Numbered from the stretch's first letter, positions 46,880-58,940 are shown. The stretch is 64,000 bases of DNA from Chelonoidis abingdonii (GCF_003597395.2 NC_133770.1:28987352-29051351), one strand, 5' to 3'. Notes: generated by a model from the letters alone, not told the origin. Numbers and translations: made by a program.

Positions 46880-47040
46880 GAGATATAAAATAACTTTACA
46901 ATATAGATAATAGCATTATAATCTGTTTTACAAATTGGGGAGCCTGACACACAGATTGGTCAAGTGACTTGCCCACAGTAGAGCCAGGGGCAGAACTGGG
47001 TCTGCTGAGTCTTTGCTTTGACCATTGCAGCATACTGTCT
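46880..47040 (-). repeat. MIR SINE
   Basis: The complement of MIR: CTGTTTTACAAATTGGGGAG (46923-46942), GACACACAGATTGGTCAAGT (46946-46965), GACTTGCCCACAG and GCAGAACTGGGT. Confidence 0.75.
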
Positions 47041-47654
47041 TCTGTACACGGGGAATAAAAGTGACACTTTTCCCCACCCAAGTTTTCTTTTCCCCCCCTC
47101 AAAATTATCCAAAATGAATGTGGCTGCAATATATGTTAAAGAGGGCTTTCTGGATCATATTATTAAGCTACGTGCAGCTGTGCATTAAAAATCTAAGTTT
47201 TGTAGCACTCCTTAATGTTTGAAAGGATTCTAGCTGCATTTATATATTTTCTTTTTAAAACTTCTTTATTCTCAGCTGGGAACAGCAAAGCCTCTTTTAT
47301 TCTCATCTGGAAACAGTTCCACAAACTTTTCAACTCTACCTGCCTTCATCAGGGCTCATAGATTGGATCACACCAGCATTTATACTCTATTAATCACCCT
47401 TCTTTCTGGCACTAACACCGTCCTGGGGAGTTTCCTATTCACCAGACATCAATTACCCTACTCTCTGCTGACATTTAATTCATATCATCATAGTTAATTC
47501 AACATGAACTCCTTCATCTCAAGTGTTCTATAATTATCACTTATTGTATGCACAAAAATGTTAAGCAGGTTTTACTATAAATGTATCATTAGCTTTCATT
47601 TAAAAATGAACAGCCATGTACAGACTTGTCCCATGTTACAGAAGGAGCATTACC
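47041..47654. other. Unassigned stretch
   Basis: Nothing recognised beyond a diverged duplication of about 27 bp near 47261-47315. Confidence 0.4.
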
Positions 47655-47835
47655 ATGAGGTGCATCTACACTGGGAAAAATTAGTACCCTTATTCCAGCA
47701 GTTTCCAGAAACATTGCAGCTATACTGCTAACATTCAAGTGGTCTTAGTACCATATCATAAAAGCCTGCTCTGAAAAAAAGGAGTGCTGCCAAATTACCG
47801 TGTATTGCTAGCATGTAGATGAAGTAGCTCAAGAA
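47655..47835. mobile_element. Possible MITE, GCATCTACACTGGG family
   Basis: GAGGTGCATCTACACTGGGA at the left, GCTATACTGCTAACA inside and GCATGTAGATGAAGTAGCTC at the right give a weak inverted-repeat pair. Superfamily unknown. Confidence 0.35.
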
Positions 47836-47839
47836 ATAA

Positions 47840-47945
47840 GTAGAACTGGTCAAAAATCTTTGAATGTCAACATTTTTCAAGCAAGAGAAAATGGACAAAC
47901 TTTTCACAAATTTTTGTGAAAGATATTTTTGGCCATTCTACAAAT
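47840..47945. repeat. AT-rich palindromic MITE family
   Basis: AGAACTGGTCAAAAATCTTT, TTTTCACAAATTTTTGTGAA and AAAGATATTTTTGG. Same family as 8058-8139. Confidence 0.5.
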
Positions 47946-47954
47946 AGAAATAGA

Positions 47955-48268
47955 AACTGTGCTTTTCACACAATACACAGTCAACCTGTGGAACTACTTG
48001 CCAGAGGATGTGAAGTCAAGTCTATAACAGGGTTCAAAAAAGAACTAGATAAGTTTATGGAGGATAGCGATTAGTGGCGATTAGCCAGGTTGGACAGGAA
48101 TGATGTCCCTAGCCTCTGTTTGCCACAAGCTGAGAATGCACGACAGAAGATGGATCACTTGATGATTATCTGTTCTGTCCATTCCCAATGGTCATCTGGC
48201 ATTGGCTACTGTCGGAAGACAGGATACTGGGCTAGATTGACCCAGTATGGCCGTTCTTATGTTAGGCT
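47955..48268 (+). mobile_element. CR1 LINE 3' end
   Basis: CACACAATACACAGTCAACC (47967-47986), GTGGAACTACTTGCCAGAGG, TGTCCCTAGCCTCTGTTTGC (48104-48123) and the tail GACCCAGTATGGCCGTTCTT (48239-48258). Same subfamily as 63760-64000. The 73-codon frame here is a stop-interrupted remnant. Confidence 0.88.
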
Positions 48269-48269
48269 A

Positions 48270-51200
48270 TCCTCACTATTTATGACATTTCAGATAGACC
48301 TTAAATATTGATCAAGAACTGGGTAAATAGTCCAGTAGTAAGAACACAAATTTAATCATGGATCCATGAGGATTTTATAATATTTAGGCAATACTGGGGT
48401 ACTGTAAGCAGAGGATATTTTGCTACCTACAAGCAATTAAAATTATATACCCAACCTAAAATCCCTGCGTCTATTCTCTTTTGTCCAGATAATTTAATCC
48501 ATTTCTCTCAATGGAAGTCCTGGGAAAACTGTGGGAATGGTCAAGTTTGCATTATTAGGAGGGGATTTAGGGGCAAATGGCATCATACCACTCTGCAGCC
48601 AAGTGGATCATGAATGGTCCACTTGGGTATGGCGTGCTTGAGTCTGGAGTGAGGTACAGGGAGAGGCTGGGGTTTAGGCAAAAACACAGGACAGCTTCTT
48701 TTGTGGCATTAGTCCCCTCCAAACACACAGGGGAAATCTCCATTAGCATTAATGTCCACTCTTTCAGCATTATTTCCTATGGACTGTTCCTTTCCACCTT
48801 CACCTTTGCTGGGATATGTTTGATGCTTACCTCCAGCAGGGATTCCACTAAGTCATGCTGCTCTGGAACATGGGAGCCAGGTATTGACAAAGAGTATGTC
48901 AGTAGATATTAAACTAACCAGAAATTTGTAGGTCCACATTACTCTCCTCCAATGCTTGTTTCAAGGAGGAGCGAACCACACACCCCTGATTAGATGATTC
49001 AAAGATATATATAATCTGGTTTTGGTCCACGATTTTGCTTTAAAAAACAAAACAAAAATCAAGCACTCTATCTTCCATAGCTCCAGTGGGGAAACCAGTG
49101 ACACCAGTCTATAATTTCCTACGAGATCTCTGGGTCATTGAGTCAGATCCTCCCATGGTGTAAATCAGCATTTCTATATAACAGTCAATGGAGCTACACT
49201 AATTTATAGCAAATGAGAATCTAGTCCTGTGTTTCCAGAGGATAATATATCATCAAAGGCACCTTTTGTTGCAGGAATGGAAGGAGGCTAGTTTATATCT
49301 AACAGTTGGAAACAGTCCAAGCTTCAGTTGGTTGAGAGGTGATTTCTACAGACTCTTGCTAGATGGTATTTTTGAAAATGTTATTAGAAACAAATAGTGA
49401 ATCGAAAGAACAGAGTTAACTGCCAGAGAAAATGAGATGAGCCTGAGCATCATTAATCTGTGGCAACAAATGACTCTCTCTCCAAACAATTGTTTCTGCA
49501 AAATTTTGGCTGGTTTCCTTGCATGGTGTCTGCAATCCTGCCTTCCATACTTAATCCACCTGGATCAATGACACTTTCTAAAGAAAAGATATTCACATTA
49601 ACACTACCAGAGGGTCTTGTAATGACAATGCTGGTGTCATAGATGTCCTAACTGCAGTCATCACACAGGTTATGGAGAAGGGCTTGATTAGATGAAGTGG
49701 AGCTAACTCTTTCAGTGATTAGATTCATCTGAGTTTGTGGGAAAATCCATACAGGACAATGGTGTTTATTAAAAGGAATTTTATTTGTCACGTGCTAAAG
49801 ATATTTTCTCTTCATGCTGCTCTTTCTTCTGTCAATAAAGATACCAGCTAATGCCCTTCGGAGTTCTGCTTGTACGGAATGTCTTGGGGCCACTTACACT
49901 GTACATGGTATTTTCAAGATACTATGTTTGGGATTTGCAAAGAAGCCTAAGGGAGGTGCGTATTTAGTAATAAATATATACACAGTCATTAAACCCCCCA
50001 AAACTACATTAAAATAACATTATTAAGGCTGCAAAGTCAAGTACTCAAAAGGTTAGGAAATGCTAGAATTCAGGGTGCCTGTGCAATCTTAATTTGGCTC
50101 TCTTGTCCAGAGCATTATTATGGTATAGTCCTTAACTGCATAATTAGATACCCTCCCCCCTCCCCACAGGATCCCTGCTTCATTCTGTATGCAGGAGGGA
50201 CAATACTCAATGAATGAGCAGCTATTCAATATTTTGTTTTCTCCTTGTTGTTCAATATGTGGCCCAAGCCTTTTTTACTGCACGCTATTCAGATTCTGCT
50301 CTCAACACAGAATTATTAATTTCCTTGTGGGCTTTCCTATGGTAATCATCAATGTAGTATTTTAGTGTCCATTAAGTGAATATCATCCAATCTGGGTTCA
50401 TTTGTATTGCATTTAAATAACAATACACTAACAGTCCAGCTATAGTGTAAAGCTTAACTAATCATTACAAGACAAATCCTCATCTATTACTGAAACCAAC
50501 AAATGTCATACAATTGACATTTGCTAGATTAAAATGCACTAAAAACCCCTCTGTGAACTACCACTCCTTGCAGTTAAATTATATATTGATTACTGACATA
50601 CCATATATACTAAAGTTATTAATGAGAGGTCTAATGAGGTAATAGTATATGCCCTTCTGCCTGCACCCTCCCCTCTTCTAAAAATAGCTGCCTTCTGTGT
50701 TACTCCCTGTTCTGATTGGCTGGAATGTTTATCAACAAACTAATTTATACTCATTTTACCTACTGGGTCACTCGCTGGCTATTCTTCTTTCATAATTTGT
50801 CCAAAAGTCTCTGATGAATCCAAAACTAATTTGACTCTTTGTTAAAAAGCTGGATAATTTGGCAAGGTCTGAAATGGAAGTTTTTGTTTATGTTTGAAGA
50901 AAAATTTTCCTGAGAGGGAGAAAAATCCTACCATGCAATGTGCATTGCTGGAATGACAACAGGAATAAAGGACATACTGGTACCAGGAAATGGAAAGTCT
51001 GGTGATTCCAGGGTTAGCTTCAGATTTAGCCATTTTTTGTCCCTGCTTATAATAGACCTGGAAAAATGTATGAATCTCATTCTGTTATCTCCTAATCAGA
51101 ATCAGAATCCAAATGCTCTTTCAACATAATTATGTCTTTCAAAATAATCGTGTCATACTCTGAGTTTAATTTTAATATATTAGGGGCTCACTCCTTCAGA

Positions 51201-51934
51201 AAACAGATAACTTCCTTTCTTTCTTACCGACATTCTAACATTGTTTGGCTGAATTAACAACCATTTTTCTAAATTTCAACACTGTTTTCTTCACTGAAAG
51301 CTACATGAATTGTGACAATCCAAAGGATGGAAATTATGTGGTGAATTAAGTTCCCATCTTTATTGCTGTGATAGTTTAGCTAAAAACAATTCTCTGGGGT
51401 GGGTCAATAGAGCAGACTAAAAAATAATATTCATTCTGAATGAAGAAACTATAGATAATTTTTCTTTCATTTTTTTTTCCTATCAGGATTTAAAACTGTG
51501 GATAAAAAAAACTCACCTAAAGTGTTTGAGCAGAATTGCAGCTGGACCAATACACTGCTCTAACAGTTGTCATTGTCTGATTGATGGGTGACAACTACAG
51601 ACTAAAAAATAAATTGTAAAGTATATTCCTCTTACCAGTCGAGCAGAAAATAGTAGGCTGGTGCAGAATAGAAATAGTAAATGGGAGGCATACGTGGGTT
51701 TGGAACTGTAAAGCTCCCCTGATAGGACTAGGCAAGCAGTTTCATTCCAAACCCAAAACACCCTGAACGCCAGCTATATAATTATGTTTGGATTTGGCTC
51801 TTTACTGCCTGTAACATTTTTCTTGGCTTCTGGACTGTTTGGAAGTTAGAATTTCTTATGCTGTCTATTTTCTTACGATGTTCAGAGCTGGCAAAACTAG
51901 TGCGCTTATGAGCTGCAGTACTTTTAAGTTCACA
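48270..51934. other. Unassigned stretch
   Basis: Long region without a recognised gene. A half palindrome of the TGTAAATCAG family lies at 49137-49232 (TGGTGTAAATCAGCATTTCT). A 111-codon plus frame at 48577-48912 has no family motif. Confidence 0.45.
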
Positions 51935-51939
51935 AGTAG

Positions 51940-52350
51940 GGCTAGATAAAGGTTTCATCACAAAAGTTTTTCAGTGAAAAAATGCAGGCTTGGCAACACC
52001 AAAACATTTTGTGAACTCACTTTAGTTTTACTGAAGTGTTTCAGTCAAGAAAAAATAAAATAAAATTTAAAATAACTCCCCCTCCCCCAAACTTTTTGTT
52101 TCAACGTTTTTTATAAGGAATGTTTCAGTTTTTGGTTTGAAGAGATTTCCATTTCAAAATTTCTTGCAAGTTGATTTTTTAATATGAAAAATAGTTTTAA
52201 ATGGTTGAAACTGAAACATTTTGATTTTGTCAAAAGAAAATAACATTTTATTCTTCAATTCATGGGCATTTTTGAAAAAAAATCATTTTTTTCTGATTTT
52301 TTTGGAATTACCAGAAAACTGAAAAGTCAGCTATCCACCCAGCTCTATTC
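51940..52350. repeat. AT-rich palindromic MITE, long copy
   Basis: A 0.4-kb stretch of GAAAAT/ATTTTC-type words in both orientations (CAAAACATTTTGTGAAC, GAAACTGAAACATTTTGATT), closing with CACCCAGCTCT. This is the longest copy of the family also at 18545-18780. Confidence 0.55.
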
Positions 52351-52699
52351 ACAAGGATGTCTGAAGACCACCACTGTTGCTAATAAAGTTCAGCTGCACT
52401 GTGATGAAGGCCATATCAAGGGAACTGGTATTTTCATCACAATATATCAGTTTTAAATTTTCATTTTCTTATGTTTCTTATGTAACTGCCAGCAATGAGG
52501 CACAATTAGAAGGTAAGTCCATTCATTCTCATTATTATGTGCAAAATAAATCGAAGCTACAGGTGTCTGACTAATACTAATGCTTCCCATGCTTGCTACC
52601 AGAATGGGAATTTATTCCATATACACAGTCAAATCCGTTAACTTCAGTTGGGAGTTTTGCCAAAGAAAGAACTAAGGAGTCTAGGATTTGACCCTTGAA

Positions 52700-52768
52700 A
52701 CCTGATCCAAAGTCTATCAAAGATAACAGAAAGACTCCCATTAACATCAGTGTACTTTGGCTAGGCCC
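52700..52768. repeat. Palindromic repeat, CCTGATCCAAAG family
   Basis: CCTGATCCAAAGTCTATCAA faces ATCAGTGTACTTTGGCTAGG, with AAAGACTCCCATTAACATCAG in the middle. Confidence 0.6.
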
Positions 52769-52794
52769 ATGGCATGTAATATTTCAGACACAGC

Positions 52795-52945
52795 TGGTTG
52801 AGAAATCAACTTTGTGTGACTTTTTCACAAAAAGGTTACTGTCTTTTTTCTTTTAATTTTAAAAAAGGATGAAATTTCAAAATGTTGACATTTTCTGATC
52901 TTCCAGTTAAAATGTTTTGTTCGATAGCTGGTCAAAATTGTTTTG
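52795..52945. repeat. AT-rich palindromic MITE family
   Basis: GCTGGTTGAGAAATCAACTT at the left, CATTTTCTGATC and GTCAAAATTGTTTTGAT at the right. Confidence 0.4.
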
Positions 52946-54000
52946 ATGGTTTGACAATTTGGAAGGGGGTGATTGCACTCACTTCTTTGAGCACCCCTCA
53001 TTGCCCAGGCACAGTGCTGCCATTTTCTTCAGCTTATGTGGGTCTTTGGTTCAGCCCTATGTCCAAACTCCTTCTGGGGTACCACAAACTCAAACAGAAA
53101 AAGTTCCTTTCCCTGCAGGACCAATTATAACTAAAATGGTTCTTACCCAGCTGCGCTTAATTCTCTTTCCACAGTTAACTCAGCAGGATTCCTCCTGCAC
53201 TCCTCCATGCAATTGTGGCTAGAAACAGACCCAGGCCTGCCCTAATTTTTTTGGCTTTGGCCTAGGGAGCATATGTCCTGTCTCTAGAGTCTTCAGTCAG
53301 GAACTGTCTTGCTACAGTAAGCAGCTCCTTTTATTTTCGCCTTCTGGGTCTTGATAGGCTATTGCTGGTCCCTAGCCCTTCTAGCTGTAGGAGGACCAGA
53401 TATCTATGGTTCCCAAAATGACTGCTTCCAGGTTGCCTCTCTAGCAAAGCCTGGAGGTCTAATACTCACTGCTCTTTTCCTCTGAAAGAACTATTTCTTG
53501 GGGCAGGGTGCAGCAAACAGTAGGGCCTCTAGCAGGAGGCAAGAAAGGCTTGAAACAACGTGCCAGAGGGGTCTGATTGAAATCAAATTTTCAACAGAAT
53601 ACATTTGTGAAAATTCCAAAAATATCATCCAATTCTAATCACAGATAATCAAGCCTCCAATAATTCAATTCCAGTTTCCATGATTTCTGATTACAAGGGA
53701 GAGAATAGACTCCAAGCCTGGATCTTTCTTTCAGTAAAAGAGTAATGACTGGACACAGAAAAAGAATTTTTTATTGATAGCCTAGTTTATTGCAAATATC
53801 TACAGTCTTCAACAGGGATTTTGATAGCAAAAGCAAAGCTTACAGTTCAACTTTCAGGACTCCAGCAAAAGCAGCTACATTTGAATAACATCCATGAGTA
53901 GTTTCTCTCTTTGCTTCATTTCCCAAGATGTTGTTTCCCAAACTACTGTCTTCCTTAACTTTTACCCCCCCAAAGACATTAAATGGTGTCTGCCAAATCC
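52946..54000. other. Unassigned stretch
   Basis: No gene recognised. The 53220-53560 part is GC-richer and repeat-like but unassigned. Confidence 0.4.
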
Positions 54001-54060
54001 TCAGCTGGTGTAAATCAGTGTAGCTCCACTGACTTCAGTGGAGCTACACTGGCTCACATC
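54001..54060. repeat. Perfect palindrome, 16-bp arms
   Basis: AGTGTAGCTCCACTGA (54017-54032) and TCAGTGGAGCTACACT (54035-54050) are exact inverted repeats with a CT spacer. Outer arms (CAGCTGGTGTAAATC, GGCTCACATCAG) are diverged. Confidence 0.85.
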
Positions 54061-54474
54061 AGTTTGTCCAAAGCTCTGGTTGGGAACTGTGAGGTAACAT
54101 TTCCAATACTTTACACAGTGACCTTTAATTATAACACTATAAAGTTTTCTGAGTCCAGTGTGGGAAAAAATATGTCTGGCTTCCCTATTGTGGAACCCAA
54201 TCCAATTCCGTAAAAAAACCTCCAAAACTGGTTCATGCAACAGCCAGACATCTTATTTTAGCCATCCCTTATTAGTCATTAATATAATTAAAGCTGTGCC
54301 AGAGTTTCCATAGACAAATCCCATTTTTCAAGGGGTTATGATTCAGCTGTACAACTTAAATCTGGGTGAAAGTTAACAAAGAAGGTCTCAGACCAAGAAC
54401 AATTTTATATATTTTTTTCACCCCCCAAAAATTGTTCTTTTTAAGCTACACCAACTTATTACTGTTCATTTATT

Positions 54475-55118
54475 TCCACAATGACTGGTAGGCACTTTCC
54501 AGTGAGGAAACATGGCCCAGTTCCTGCCTTGGGGAACTTGCCCTGTAAAGATGGCTAAGCAGACAAAGCATAGGGGAGGAGGGTACAATTTATACGTATG
54601 TGATCCAGTACCAAATCTTCAACCTTATTGTCTGTTAACAAGTTTTGTATGGCACCACTGCAAAGGTGGATCTTCAGGGTGGACTTAATTGCAGAGATAA
54701 TGGTAGCACTGGGGGGTGCATTTCTTGGGATAGCACTATGGCAGGAGCACTCCACACACAGGAAATGACACGAAACAAAGTACATAAATGTTTGTGTGAG
54801 AAGCTGACAAAGAGGCAGGTGAGACTGGGAATTTTGGAGGATGTGGAAGGTGACATGAAATGAGAAAAAGATAAGTAGGGAGCGTCAGTGCTACACAGGA
54901 GATAATGACAAGAAGCTTTAACTCCAGGCAATGGAGTTGGAGAAGCAATCGTGAGACATCAGGAAAGGAGCGATACTGTCAAAATGATGTTCAAGGAAGA
55001 TATTAGTGAACTTTTCTGTGGACAGGAGTGGGCGAAAATATGAGCTAGACAAGAGAAAGGAAGGTACAGTAATCTAGATGGACATAATGAGAGCCTGGAC
55101 AAGAAATTTTGCTGTAGA
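54475..55118 (-). mobile_element. L3 (CR1 clade) LINE 3' fragment
   Basis: Read on the minus strand from 55118: a phrase YISTAKFLVQALIMS, like the '(A)TAKTLVxALxxSRLDYCN' RT-end segment, then a long diverged ORF end with SAIKSTLKIHLC, and a tail matching the L3 tail (complement of TTCCTGCCTTGGGGAACTTG, 54521-54540). Very old: stops in all frames. Confidence 0.55.
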
Positions 55119-55311
55119 GATGTATTGAAGAATTTAATTTAAAAAAAACCCTGACATTTATTTTTTGCTAGATACAACTTAAAAATAATTTTATATTGAC
55201 ATGGGACCTTATCTGCACCCACTGTTGATGGTTCACTGAACACAAGTCTGTTGGGTTTGTTAATATTCCCAGTAAAAAAGGAAATTTGTTATATCATTAG
55301 TCTGTTCTTAA
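55119..55311. other. Unassigned spacer
   Basis: Nothing recognised. Confidence 0.4.
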
Positions 55312-55313
55312 TA

Positions 55314-55778
55314 AGGCTATAATTTTGTCATCGATATTTTTAGTAAAAGTCAGGGACAAGTCATGAGCAATGAAGAAAAATTCACGAAAGCCTTGACCTG
55401 TCCCTGACTTTTACTAAAATTATCCCTGACAAAATGGGGAGAGAGGAGGGTCCAGCACTCTGCCCTGCTGCATGCAGTGGCAGAGAGCTGTGACCCCTCA
55501 TCCCTGCCTAGTGGCTGGGGAGCTCTGGCAACGGTATCTCCTCTGCTGCTGGTGGAGTCAGCTGGGAACATCCGGGGGTTGGTGGGAGGAAAATATCCCC
55601 CCAGCTCCCCGGGGCTGGGGAGCTGCAGGGGATTCCCCACAGTCCTGCAGAGCTGGGAGCTGTGGGGAGGTCCCCCCTGCCACGGCGACTGGGCTGCTGT
55701 GGGGCCCCAATGTCACAGAGGTTGCAGAAAGTCACAATATCCATGACTTCCACGACCTCTGTGACACACTCATAGCCT
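55314..55778. mobile_element. MITE with TA flanks and GC-rich middle
   Basis: AGGCTATAATTTTGTCA at the left and TGACACACTCATAGCCT at the right form a diverged terminal inverted repeat, with TA on each side (55312-55313, 55779-55780). A second inverted pair, AGTAAAAGTCAGGGACAAG and CTGTCCCTGACTTTTACTA, lies at 55341-55418. A GC-rich block of about 300 bp (55440-55730) is enclosed. Frames of 81-120 codons in it are chance. Confidence 0.7.
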
Positions 55779-55780
55779 TA

Positions 55781-56490
55781 TTTATTGACTTAGGGTTTCG
55801 GGAAAGTATGAGAATAGGTATGATAAAAAGTTAATAGTGATGGCTCAAGGCCCTTTACTAGGACTGATAGGAATCTTCCTAACTACCCAGAAGAATGAGG
55901 TATTTACCTAAGATTGTTAAGTAAAACTGGAAACATTTAACTTGTACATGCAACTTTTCATAATATTTCAATTGCAAATGCTATTATTGTTCCGAAATTG
56001 CCTAAATATGTACTTAAGGCCCCCATTCAGCAAACCTTACCTATTTGGCAACGCACTTAAGTTTGTGCTTAAGCACTTTCCTGAATCAGTACCTAAATTA
56101 ATGAAGTATTGGTTCATATATAGTATATATAGGTTTTCAAAATGGCCATTGGTGGATGTAATGCACATTCACCATTAAAACAGACATTTAAAAAAAAAAA
56201 GAGGCCTATTTTGCAACTTGTCTAGTGATGTCTCTCTGTGCAAAATGCATGCACTTTGAACGAGCAGAAATAATTATACAAAATGTCAGGCTGAGATGAA
56301 TTAGACCCATGTTTCCACACAGACACAGACCTCAAGCCTGCAAAAAACTAGATTAACACAAGAGATCTATTGCTATAGTCACTGTAATACAGATGTTTTA
56401 AATGCAGAGTTGCCCTACTAAAGTCTATTTCAAATGCTTCTGCTAAGATCATCTACTTGGGTCATCAGTCTGAGAACTTCACCTCCCTCT
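55781..56490. other. Unassigned with palindrome half at 56018-56089
   Basis: CCCCATTCAGCAAACCTTAC and TGTGCTTAAGCACTTTCCTG (56066-56085) are arms of the same palindromic family as 14591-14722. Nothing else recognised. Confidence 0.45.
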
Positions 56491-56494
56491 AAAA

Positions 56495-56795
56495 GTACAT
56501 CTACCTTTGAGCTGAGATTCCCAGCTCTTGTGAGTGTACCTGTGCTAGCTTTGTTCAAGCTAGTGCTTTAAAATAGCAATGTGTCTGCAGCAGCACAGGC
56601 AGCCACTTGGGCTAACCACTCTTAGTACGATCCCACTCACGTACATTCTCAGGTGACTAGCCTGAGCCGCCGCCCATGCCACTGTGGACACACAGCCTGT
56701 GACCAATTTTTAGGTGTTAGCTTGAGCAGAGCTAGTGTGAGTACGTCTACACAAGCTGGGAAACACACCTCCCAGCTCAGGTATATAAATAGCCT
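56495..56795. mobile_element. Long inverted-repeat MITE
   Basis: The left arm (TACATCTACCTTTGAGCTG, GTGTACCTGTGCTAGCTTTG, CAAGCTAGTGCTTTAAAATAG) faces the right arm (GTGTTAGCTTGAGCAGAGC, GAGTACGTCTACACAAGCTG, CCTCCCAGCTCAGGTA). Arms of about 100 bp, diverged. No transposase. Confidence 0.75.
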
Positions 56796-57255
56796 TAGTC
56801 CTTCCATTGGCTTCTCCTTTCCCACTGCATTAAACATAAACTCTAGACCAAGGATCAGCAACCTTTGGTACGTGGCCCATCAGGGAAATCTGCTGGCAGG
56901 CCAGGACAGTTTGCTTACCTGCAGCATCTGCAGTTTGGCTCATCGCAGCTCCTACTGGCCACAGTTTGCCATCCCAGGCCAATCGGGGCTGCGGGAAGTG
57001 GCGGCCAGCATATCCCTCGACTCACACTGCTTCCTGCTCCCCCCATTGGCCTGGAACGGAGAACTGTGGCCAGTCGGAGCTGCAATCAACTGAACCTGCG
57101 GATGCTGCAGGTAAACAAACTGTCCCAGCCCGCCAGCGAATTTCCCTGATGGGCCGCGTACCAAAGGTTGCCGATCCCTGTTCTAGACCTTACTTTCAAA
57201 GCATTGCACAGTTTAGCCCCTTCCTATCTATCTGACCAAATTATCTGAATGTAAC
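56796..57255 (+). mobile_element. L3 LINE fragment split by a hAT MITE
   Basis: GTCCTTCCATTGGCTTCTCC (56798-56817) with CACTGCATTAAACATAAAC lies before the MITE, and CTTACTTTCAAAGCATTGCA (57189-57208) with CAGTTTAGCCCCTTCCTATC after it. Together they resemble one stretch of the L3 RT end ('CTTTCAAAGCCCTCCACAGC'). The two flanks join cleanly once the MITE and one target copy are removed. Confidence 0.55.
56849..57180. mobile_element. hAT-Charlie-like palindromic MITE
   Basis: Ends CAAGGATCAGCAACCTTTGG and CCAAAGGTTGCCGATCCCTG are a 20-bp inverted repeat with few mismatches. Flanks CTCTAGAC (56841-56848) and TTCTAGAC (57181-57188) agree at 7 of 8, and the right one fits the nTnnnnAn hAT target pattern. 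Inner arms, for example TTTGCTTACCTGCAGCATC and GATGCTGCAGGTAAACAAA, make it a near full-length palindrome. Confidence 0.9.
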
Positions 57256-57604
57256 CCTTCTGCTGGGTGGTTAACAGCAGCAATAAGGGCCAGAGTCACT
57301 AAACCAGCTCAAGACCCAACCCAGAAAACTGGGAGAACTAAATGTACCTTTCTGGGTGCCCATAACAGACAGAATTTCCCCACTTGCAGCATTCTGAGAA
57401 CATGTACAAACAAGGAAATCCTTATTAGGGAAAAGAGAGCACAGTCATAAACTTGGGAAAACACAGCAGAAGAGTAGATATGCAAATAATGAGCAAAATA
57501 TGCCTTCCTCCTCCAGTGACTTTGGTAGTATTCCATCTATCTCCCTTCTCACTTGCTGGTGCAAATATCCTACAAATAATAGTCCTTTGACTGCACCACC
57601 TAAC
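57256..57604. other. Unassigned stretch
   Basis: Nothing recognised. Confidence 0.4.
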
Positions 57605-57606
57605 TA

Positions 57607-57725
57607 GGGTTGCCAGCCCTCCAAGATTGTCCTGGAGTCTCCAGAAATTAAAGATTAATCTTTAATTGATGATAATGGCATGTGATGTAACCCCCAGGAA
57701 TTCATCCAACCAAAGTTGGCAACCC
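57607..57725. mobile_element. MITE with TAGGGTTGCCA ends
   Basis: GGGTTGCCAGCCCTCC at the left and CAAAGTTGGCAACCC at the right, flanked by TA (57605-57606 and 57726-57727). TTAAAGATTAATCTTTAA (57649-57666) is an internal palindrome. A common reptile/bird MITE; superfamily not fixed here. Confidence 0.75.
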
Positions 57726-57727
57726 TA

Positions 57728-58265
57728 CACTTCACCCATCCATCAAACCCAACTCACTGTCTGGATCAGCAAATACTAGTAACCAAGTACACCTTGTGAG
57801 TCTGTTTCTAGTCCCAAGGAAGCTGCTTGTCTGGTGCTACCGAGAGATACTATCATCTTAGAGATTTCACTTCGTTAAGATACTGAATTAGAAAGGCCAG
57901 AGTCAACTCAGCTCTGATGCTGTCTTCTGTATCATCTCTCACAGAGATATCCTTGGTCTGTGTTGAATCTTGCAACAAAAGCTCCACAAGGTGGGAACCC
58001 ATAGTCCTGGATGCTCAGAAATGAACTCTTTACCCTTTTGAAACCTTTCTGGGAGGCCACTACCCCTTGTTCGTGTATAGTTATGGTGGCTTCCTGAGTG
58101 TCACTAAAGGAATTGTGGGAAGGTGCCCTATGCAGATGAAGCTCTCTATGGCAGCACTTTTCCTTTTTCACCAACAGAGGGATCAGAGAGTCCTTTCTGC
58201 TTGGGAGCTTTTGGCCACAGGGTTTACATAGGCCAAGATCTACTCCCACCTTCACTCTGTCATTA
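57728..58265. other. Unassigned stretch
   Basis: No gene. A 107-codon minus frame (57932-58255) has no family motif. Confidence 0.4.
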
Positions 58266-58269
58266 ATGC

Positions 58270-58710
58270 CAGTTATTCTCCCAATTCTCTAATTCTGCAA
58301 AAAACACTTTCATGCTTTCCCCATGCCTCTTTTTGTGAGTCAGGGAAGCTTCTAGTCAAAACCCCTAAAGCCACCACCTAATCCTCCTTCAAGTCCTTAC
58401 TCAAAACTCACTTCTACATACAGCAAAACTGCAACTTGATAATAGTTACAGAAATGATGAGTTGTGATCATTGCTACTGACTGGCTAAGAAATGCAAACA
58501 TCTTCTTGGCTACCCTGTCTCCTCCATCCACCACTTCAGCCCACTTATTTGTTTCAGCCACCTATTATATCTTGTCTTTTAGACTATAAACTCTTTACGG
58601 GGGGACTGTCATTTATTAGATGTTTGTACAGCTCCTGGCATAATGAGACTCAGCCTTGTTGTGCCTTTTCAGTGTTACCATAATATAAATGCTAAATAAT
58701 AAAAACACCT
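58270..58710 (+). repeat. L3 LINE 3' end
   Basis: CCTCCTTCAAGTCCTTACTC (58383-58402), AAAACTCACTTCTACATACA, then ACTATAAACTCTTTACGGGG, TGTACAGCTCCTGGCATAAT (58625-58644) and a closing ATAATATAAATGCTAAATAATAA follow the L3 3' end order. Confidence 0.65.
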
Positions 58711-58940
58711 ATAGCAACTCATCTAACTATCTTTAGGGAACCACTGAGAAAGAATGTATAGACAAATGTTAAGAAATTAAAATTCTTAATAGCAAGCATG
58801 AAGGCTCCTTAAAAACACCACGTTTGAGTCACAGAAAGTGTAAATAGTCTTAAACAAATAGTAAAGCACAAAGGCAAAGAAAATAATGTCCTTGAATGGA
58901 TTTCCTGTCAAATATGGAAGAATTGTAGAAGCTCCATAGT

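Noticed and set aside
48577..48912. 111-codon plus-strand frame, possible exon
   Set aside because: Some hydrophobic residues, but no recognisable domain and no convincing splice sites; not supported as a gene.
55472..55834. 120-codon plus-strand frame
   Set aside because: Lies mostly in the GC-rich middle of a MITE, with long frames on both strands.
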